From positions 3,136,001 to 3,200,000 of the forward strand of contig NZ_CP020772.1 of NCBI RefSeq assembly GCF_002097535.1: a stretch of 64,000 bases of DNA, read 5' to 3'. The stretch is from Halobacillus mangrovi. GTDB taxonomy: Bacteria > Bacillota > Bacilli > Bacillales > Halobacillaceae. Every line of letters starts with the position of its first letter. Position 1 is the first letter of the stretch. The notes beneath the pieces were generated by a model, which ran no database searches, had not been told where the DNA came from, and worked only from the letters and a program-made list of their open reading frames with translations. Below, piece by piece: positions 60,321 to 64,000 of the stretch. The position numbers were made by a program, and so were the translations under genes.

Positions 60321-61271
60321 TTGAGAGTTAGTGAGTTTTTCGAATTAGATGCTAGGCAGAGCGAATTAGATTTTGTCGATGTAAACATCGAGAGAGATAT
60401 TGAATTATACGTAGACCCATGTTGGATTCACACAATTCAAGAACCCTGGTTTATAGAGGCAACCAATACAATTGAGGATTTTTTCAATCATATTCTCAAC
60501 CTTTATGAGCACAATCAATACGAAGAAGCAAAAGAATTATTTCATTATTCTCGAGAGCCAAATGAGATTTGCTTCGGTCTTTCAACAAATGCGCCGGAAG
60601 GAACTGGAGCATCTGCTGCTATGCTTGAGAAAGTTTTTGATAATATACTTGAAGCACAAATGATTGATAATGGCTTAATTGAGCGTCTAGAAGATATCCA
60701 CGTATTTGTTGAAGATTTTGGACAAGATAGACTATCTGATCTAGTGGTAAACATCATCAGAATGCACCTTGTTGAATACACCACAGAGCAATGCGATAGG
60801 TATGAATTTGACATAAACGAAGAAGAAAGACAGTTAGCGCACTATTGGAATGTCGAAACTCATAGTTGGGAAGAATGTAACCGAAGCCCCTTGGTAATTA
60901 ACGGTAAAGATATCCTGCTCGTTCCAAAGGCCATAGCCGTGAAGAACTTTAAATATAATGCCGGTCAATACTGTACTCATTTTGTGTTAAGCAGACGTAA
61001 AGAGTACCACTTAACGAATGATACAGGCTTAGTAAGAAGAGAACCGACTAAAAAAGGCGAGGTCATCCCGAAGGTCTACAAAAAAGACATTCGAGAACAA
61101 GAAATAAAAGAACCCGGAAAAAGTGAGAAACAATACGTAAGAGAAATTACTGAACAGGACAGAGATTTAATCCAACAGTTCAGAATTGGTATAGCCGAAA
61201 TTCTTCAAGATGAAAAAAGGACTAACAGACTAAGTGATGAAGAATTAGAAGAAATGCTTGACAATCTATAG
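60321..61271 (+). CDS. Unknown cargo protein (316 residues), candidate defence gene
   Basis: 316 residues, AT-rich, reading opposite to the backbone genes with its own leader and terminator. Conserved-looking blocks: FVDVNIERDIELYVDPCWI near residue 18, CFGLSTNAPEGTGASAAM near 82 and DRLSDLVVNIIRMHLVEYT near 134. I recall the D-P-x-x-I, G-L-S-x-x-x-x-x-G-x-G and D-x-x-x-N-I-I-R-x-x-L-x-x-Y-T combination from a widespread family of uncharacterised bacterial proteins of islands and plasmids. Acidic C-terminus. TTG start after AGGAGG. Function unknown; a defence role is inferred only from position. Confidence 0.7.
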   Translation: MRVSEFFELDARQSELDFVDVNIERDIELYVDPCWIHTIQEPWFIEATNTIEDFFNHILNLYEHNQYEEAKELFHYSREPNEICFGLSTNAPEGTGASAAMLEKVFDNILEAQMIDNGLIERLEDIHVFVEDFGQDRLSDLVVNIIRMHLVEYTTEQCDRYEFDINEEERQLAHYWNVETHSWEECNRSPLVINGKDILLVPKAIAVKNFKYNAGQYCTHFVLSRRKEYHLTNDTGLVRREPTKKGEVIPKVYKKDIREQEIKEPGKSEKQYVREITEQDRDLIQQFRIGIAEILQDEKRTNRLSDEELEEMLDNL

Positions 61272-61278
61272 TAAATAC

Positions 61279-61308
61279 TAACGCTACTTCTATAAGTGGC
61301 GTTTTTTC
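61279..61308 (+). terminator. Terminator of the 316-residue cargo gene
   Basis: AACGCTACTT / AAGTGGCGTT stem with six T on the plus strand. It lies between two convergent genes. Confidence 0.8.
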
Positions 61309-61310
61309 TA

Positions 61311-62054
61311 TCAGAGATATATATGAGCCATTTCCTTCAACTTAATCATACGACTTACCTTCTTCCAAGAAGCGTACAAGTAGCTTTGCAAATTGCGTAT
61401 CTTGCCTTCTTTGTAACGTCTTACACACGAGAGAAAAGTGTCAATGTATTCCGTGTGATCCTCTGCTTGAATCGATGAATCAACCGATGCCTTTGCCTTA
61501 TATAACGTCCCTACCGTTCTGTATAAGTCCTTTCCGTCAAAGAACGGAGAGATTGCTTCGTAAATCCTACAAGGCAACGAGTTCTTTAGTGCTAACGGAG
61601 TGTTTAGCGTATCGTTTGTATAACTAGGTTCTTCACGCTTAGTGAATGTTTCTTTTTGTCGATTCTTCGCCTTATCCGTTTGCTCGCTTGCTTTCTCGGT
61701 GACTTCACGGTCGGACATACGGGGTGCCGCAAACGGTAGAATCACGATGATATTAGCCCCTGATCCTCCGGATTTTTTCCGAAGAGTGCTAACTCGCTCG
61801 ATTATTTCAAGGGATTCTAGTCGTCTTAAAATACGTCTGATAGTTCTTTCGGATTTGTCGACTCCTGTAGCGATAGTTGACGTTTTAAGATGTGCTGCCC
61901 CCGCATATTTCACCGAATATCTCGCAATGAAACGTAAGACTTCACGTTGGCTTGCGGTTAATTCCTCGCTATGTTCTTTCTCGTGCTGACGTACATGATG
62001 ATTTAATTCCTGCGTTGAGTTGAACGTTTGGTAATTCGATAAGTAGATGGTCAT
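61311..62054 (-). CDS. Helix-turn-helix replication-type protein (247 residues)
   Basis: 247 residues. Residues about 30-95 form a helix-turn-helix: LTASQREVLRFIARYSVKYA, ATGVDKSERTIRRILRRLES and LEIIERVSTLRKKSG. The C-terminal part has YEAISPFFDGKDLYRTVGTL and a helical end (LQSYLYASWKKVSRMIKLKE). This form recalls replication-associated proteins of Bacillus plasmids. The ATG at 62052-62054 follows GGGAGG. It lies between the cargo gene and integrase. Confidence 0.7.
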   Translation of the reverse strand: MTIYLSNYQTFNSTQELNHHVRQHEKEHSEELTASQREVLRFIARYSVKYAGAAHLKTSTIATGVDKSERTIRRILRRLESLEIIERVSTLRKKSGGSGANIIVILPFAAPRMSDREVTEKASEQTDKAKNRQKETFTKREEPSYTNDTLNTPLALKNSLPCRIYEAISPFFDGKDLYRTVGTLYKAKASVDSSIQAEDHTEYIDTFLSCVRRYKEGKIRNLQSYLYASWKKVSRMIKLKEMAHIYL

Positions 62055-62239
62055 TACGTATAGTCCTCCCGAAAGAGGCACAACTAAATACGAACATACG
62101 TTTGTTTAAATGGACAGACTTGCCGAATTTGACAGTCACTCATTTTTTCGATACGCTATCCATAGGCGATGGGGTGCATATCGTTGAGGTGCGACAAGTT
62201 CGTATGCTCGACGGTTGCGCCTCTTTTTATTGGCTAAAT

Positions 62240-63217
62240 TTATACATCCAAGTCCTTTAAAGGTGAAAATTCCTTATGTTTCTCTGCTACCTCGCTTCCG
62301 AACAAGTTGACGTAGACTCTTACCATTTCCATAGAGGAATGGCCGAGTATCTTTTGAAGCTCAAATACGCCTGCCCCATTCATAACCGAGAGTTTCGCAA
62401 ATGTATGCCTTAAAGTGTGAGGGCTGCATCGAACACCCTTAATACCTGCCTTTGCTCCGTGTTTAGCGACAATCCTCTGCAAAGCATTTCGTGTCATTCT
62501 CGTTTCATCAATAGTTACGAATAGATGATCCGTCTCGCACGTTCCTCTTAAACGGAGATAACGCTTTAGCTGTTCTTTCATCTTCGATTGAATCGGTACA
62601 TATCGATGCAAATGATTCTTCGTATTTCTCACGAAAATTTGACCTTCGCTTAACTTAACGTCTTCAACGAGTATTCCGGATGCTTCGTTCAACCGGAGTC
62701 CCGTCTCAACCAACAGAAGTAAGTACGTATAATCACGTTGACCTGTGAAGGTCCTTAAGTCTGGAGCGTTAAGTAGTTGCTTTAACTGCGTTAAATTGAA
62801 CGTCTCGATGTTCGCTTTACGATTCTTTAGCAACGGATACTTCTTCATCGGGTTTTTATCGATGTACTTACCGTCCTTTAGGAAATTGAATAACGTACGG
62901 ATCGCTCGTAGCTTCGTATTGATTGTTCCAACCTTTAGGTGCCGTTCGTGCTTCATATCATCGATGTAATTGTCGATATCGGTGCGTACGACTAGGTTTA
63001 AATCTAACGACTTCTCCATACGTACCAAGTAACGGCGAAAATCTTCACATTCTTTCTGGTAGTAATGAAGCGTGAACTCTCGGAGTGCTTTACGCTCCCC
63101 ATCGATCAGGAATTTCCGCAACGCCTGGTCAAACGGCATCTCCTTGCCCTTTAGCGACCGTTCCACGATGTCAATTTCGTAAGGGGATAGTCGATTATCC
63201 CGTCTATTTCTGCGCAT
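62240..63217 (-). CDS. Tyrosine integrase of the tRNA-Leu element
   Basis: 325 residues, a full tyrosine recombinase. The SAM-like core-binding domain is at about 45-125 (HYYQKECEDFRRYLVRMEKS; TINTKLRAIRTLFNFLKDGK). The catalytic domain shows Arg175 (TGLRLNE), Lys200, His267-x-x-Arg270 (HTLR), His293 (GHSSME) and Tyr302. It lies within 150 bp of the intact tRNA-Leu and reads away from it. It should catalyse insertion at the 59-bp repeat. Upstream is a terminator hairpin that ends only a few bases before the ATG, and no good ribosome binding site lies free of it. Confidence 0.93.
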   Translation of the reverse strand: MRRNRRDNRLSPYEIDIVERSLKGKEMPFDQALRKFLIDGERKALREFTLHYYQKECEDFRRYLVRMEKSLDLNLVVRTDIDNYIDDMKHERHLKVGTINTKLRAIRTLFNFLKDGKYIDKNPMKKYPLLKNRKANIETFNLTQLKQLLNAPDLRTFTGQRDYTYLLLLVETGLRLNEASGILVEDVKLSEGQIFVRNTKNHLHRYVPIQSKMKEQLKRYLRLRGTCETDHLFVTIDETRMTRNALQRIVAKHGAKAGIKGVRCSPHTLRHTFAKLSVMNGAGVFELQKILGHSSMEMVRVYVNLFGSEVAEKHKEFSPLKDLDV

Positions 63218-63220
63218 AGA

Positions 63221-63260
63221 AAAAACCCCGCTTTCCTCTCGAATTAGGAAAACGGGGCTT
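63221..63260 (-). terminator. Terminator directly in front of the integrase gene
   Basis: AAGCCCCGTTTTCCT / AGGAAAGCGGGGTT stem with six T on the minus strand, 1-3 nt before the integrase ATG. Confidence 0.85.
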
Positions 63261-63310
63261 AACGCTCACTCGTATGGGCACACGACCATTTATACGTCCA
63301 TTAAACGCAA

Positions 63311-63346
63311 AAAAGGACGATACCTACGCTAGTAGATACCGTCCTT
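63311..63346 (-). terminator. Terminator behind tRNA-Leu, inside the element
   Basis: AGGACGGTATC / GGTATCGTCCT stem with six T on the minus strand. It lies 15 bp past the tRNA-Leu 3' end and replaces the operon terminator left at 48833. Confidence 0.85.
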
Positions 63347-63354
63347 ATGCGACT

Positions 63355-63413
63355 TTTTAGTACCGGTGGCCGGGGTCGAACCGGCACTCCGTGAGGAACA
63401 CGATTTTGAGTCG
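63355..63413 (-). repeat. Attachment site repeat, right (within tRNA-Leu)
   Basis: A 59-bp exact copy of 48877-48935. It begins 6 bp past the tRNA 3' end and ends in the anticodon stem. Confidence 0.95.
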
Positions 63414-63442
63414 TGCGCGTCTGCCAATTCCGCCACACCGGC
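63361..63442 (-). tRNA. tRNA-Leu(CAA)
   Basis: 82 nt on the minus strand with acceptor GCCGGTG / CACCGGT, anticodon loop CTCAAAA (CAA), a long variable arm CCTCACGG and T arm GCCGGTTCGACCCCGGC. CCA is not encoded. It is the last gene of the operon and the attachment site of the element. Confidence 0.96.
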
Positions 63443-63455
63443 ATAGTCTTATTGG

Positions 63456-63526
63456 AGGCGGCAACCGGAATCGAACCGGTGATAAAGGAGTTGCAGTCCT
63501 CTGCCTTACCGCTTGGCTATGCCGCC
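63456..63526 (-). tRNA. tRNA-Cys(GCA)
   Basis: 71 nt, acceptor GGCGGCA / TGCCGCC, anticodon in ACTGCAAC (GCA). CCA is encoded at 63453-63455. Confidence 0.96.
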
Positions 63527-63599
63527 ATATAAGATCAGTTTCGATTACGATTGTATCATATTCAACTCATCTTGAATATGTGTCTCATGTATCTAATGG

Positions 63600-63671
63600 A
63601 GCGGGAGACGGGATTCGAACCCGCGACCCCCACCTTGGCAAGGTGGTGTTCTACCACTGAACTACTCCCGC
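63600..63671 (-). tRNA. tRNA-Gly(GCC)
   Basis: 72 nt, acceptor GCGGGAG / CTCCCGC, anticodon loop CTTGCCA (GCC), CCA encoded. Confidence 0.96.
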
Positions 63672-63680
63672 ATCAGATGG

Positions 63681-63752
63681 CTGGGCCAGCTGGATTCGAA
63701 CCAGCGCATGACGGTACCAAAAACCGTTGCCTTACCGCTTGGCTATGGCCCA
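63681..63752 (-). tRNA. tRNA-Gln(TTG)
   Basis: 72 nt, acceptor TGGGCCA / TGGCCCA, anticodon loop TTTTGGT (TTG), CCA encoded. Confidence 0.95.
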
Positions 63753-63784
63753 ATTAGGGATTTCTTTTCTTTTGATAAAAATGG

Positions 63785-63858
63785 GGCGGTTGATGGGAAT
63801 CGAACCCACGAATGCCGGAACCACAATCCGGTGCGTTAACCACTTCGCCACAACCGCC
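63785..63858 (-). tRNA. tRNA-His(GTG)
   Basis: 74 nt including the G at -1, acceptor GCGGTTG / CAACCGC, anticodon in ATTGTGGT (GTG), CCA encoded. Confidence 0.95.
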
Positions 63859-63868
63859 ATAATCAAAG

Positions 63869-63939
63869 CAGGGGTAGTAGGAATCGAACCCACATTGACG
63901 GTTTTGGAGACCGTAGTTTTACCATTAAACTATACCCCT
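63869..63939 (-). tRNA. tRNA-Trp(CCA)
   Basis: 71 nt, acceptor AGGGGTA / TACCCCT, anticodon loop CTCCAAA (CCA). CCA end not encoded. Confidence 0.95.
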
Positions 63940-63966
63940 ATTTGGATGAATATGAAATTAAAATGG

Positions 63967-64000
63967 TGGAGGGAGTAGGACTCGAACCTACGAACCCGAT
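63967..64000 (-). tRNA. tRNA 3' part, probably tRNA-Tyr (cut by window edge)
   Basis: The T arm GTAGGTTCGAGTCCTAC and acceptor TCCCTCC with encoded CCA are visible. In the B. subtilis operon with the same following order (Trp-His-Gln-Gly-Cys-Leu) the gene before Trp is Tyr; the anticodon is outside the window. Confidence 0.75.

Larger units (their letters stand above)
48877..63413. mobile_element. Integrative element in tRNA-Leu(CAA), about 14.5 kb
   Basis: It is bounded by 59-bp direct repeats of the tRNA 3' end, with a tyrosine integrase reading away from the intact tRNA. Gene content: integrase, short recombinase, two helix-turn-helix replication-type proteins, HNH nuclease, SAP/TPR protein, many small genes in tight overlap and three AT-rich cargo genes. 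No capsid, portal, terminase, lysis, relaxase or secretion gene is seen. The backbone genes are rich in ACG/CGT trinucleotides, unlike the neighbouring chromosome. It is either a phage satellite or a plasmid-like integrative element. Confidence 0.92.

Noticed and set aside
48936..63354. Complete prophage
   Set aside because: No terminase, portal, capsid, tail or lysis gene can be recognised, and the element is too small.
48936..63354. Integrative conjugative element
   Set aside because: No relaxase, coupling protein or secretion ATPase frame is present.

Overview
The window comes from a low-to-moderate GC, endospore-forming Gram-positive bacterium of the family Bacillaceae. The closest overall look is the moderately halophilic Halobacillus/Pontibacillus/Virgibacillus group. 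The evidence is a GerA-type germinant receptor operon, PrkA and YhbH sporulation-associated proteins, LipM-type lipoylation, odhAB, a B. subtilis-like order of tRNA genes (Tyr-Trp-His-Gln-Gly-Cys-Leu) and strong AGGAGG ribosome binding sites. The genus is inferred and cannot be proved from this sequence alone.

Layout, 1-48,870 (chromosomal backbone, mostly minus strand): the N-terminus of an aldehyde dehydrogenase; a nucleoside transporter; a Fur-box-preceded siderophore binding protein with two permeases and no ATPase; a LysM-CAP exported protein; gerA/B/C-type spore germination genes; an NCS2 purine permease with a PurBox-like operator; two PH-domain membrane proteins (YdbS/YdbT-like); ProC; a cation/proton antiporter; HelD; YhbH; YidC2 with an upstream MifM-like arrest peptide; OdhB and OdhA under cre-like sites; Ppk and Ppx; PrkA; LipM and LipA; several microproteins; TrmL, an amidase-domain protein, Ogt, QueG, an ABC-class ATPase, tRNA-Gly, a TraB-family membrane protein, adenine deaminase and a poly-gamma-glutamate hydrolase-like protein. 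Lipoate synthesis (LipM, LipA) and a lipoate-dependent enzyme (OdhB) occur in the same window. PrkA and YhbH, which often neighbour each other, lie about 11 kb apart.

Layout, 48,877-63,413: a mobile element of about 14.5 kb inserted in the 3' end of tRNA-Leu(CAA). It is bounded by a 59-bp direct repeat containing the 3' part of the tRNA. A full tyrosine integrase lies beside the intact tRNA. The element carries a second, catalytic-domain-only tyrosine recombinase, two helix-turn-helix replication-type proteins, iteron-like repeats, a chain of small overlapping phage-like genes (HNH nuclease, a possible scaffold-like protein, a SAP/TPR protein) and AT-rich cargo genes of unknown function. I found no capsid, portal, terminase, relaxase or conjugation gene, so it looks like a phage satellite or an integrated plasmid-like element. 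The rest of the tRNA operon follows at 63,361-64,000.

Most notable observations: (1) a complete MifM-like arrest-peptide module controlling yidC2, with a 12-bp hairpin covering part of the yidC2 ribosome binding site; (2) the tRNA-Leu element with its repeats, terminators and unknown cargo; (3) two families of long palindromic intergenic repeats that occur as pairs at three loci, always in the same relative order and orientation; (4) a duplicated half tRNA-Gly; and (5) several unlisted microproteins with clear expression signals.
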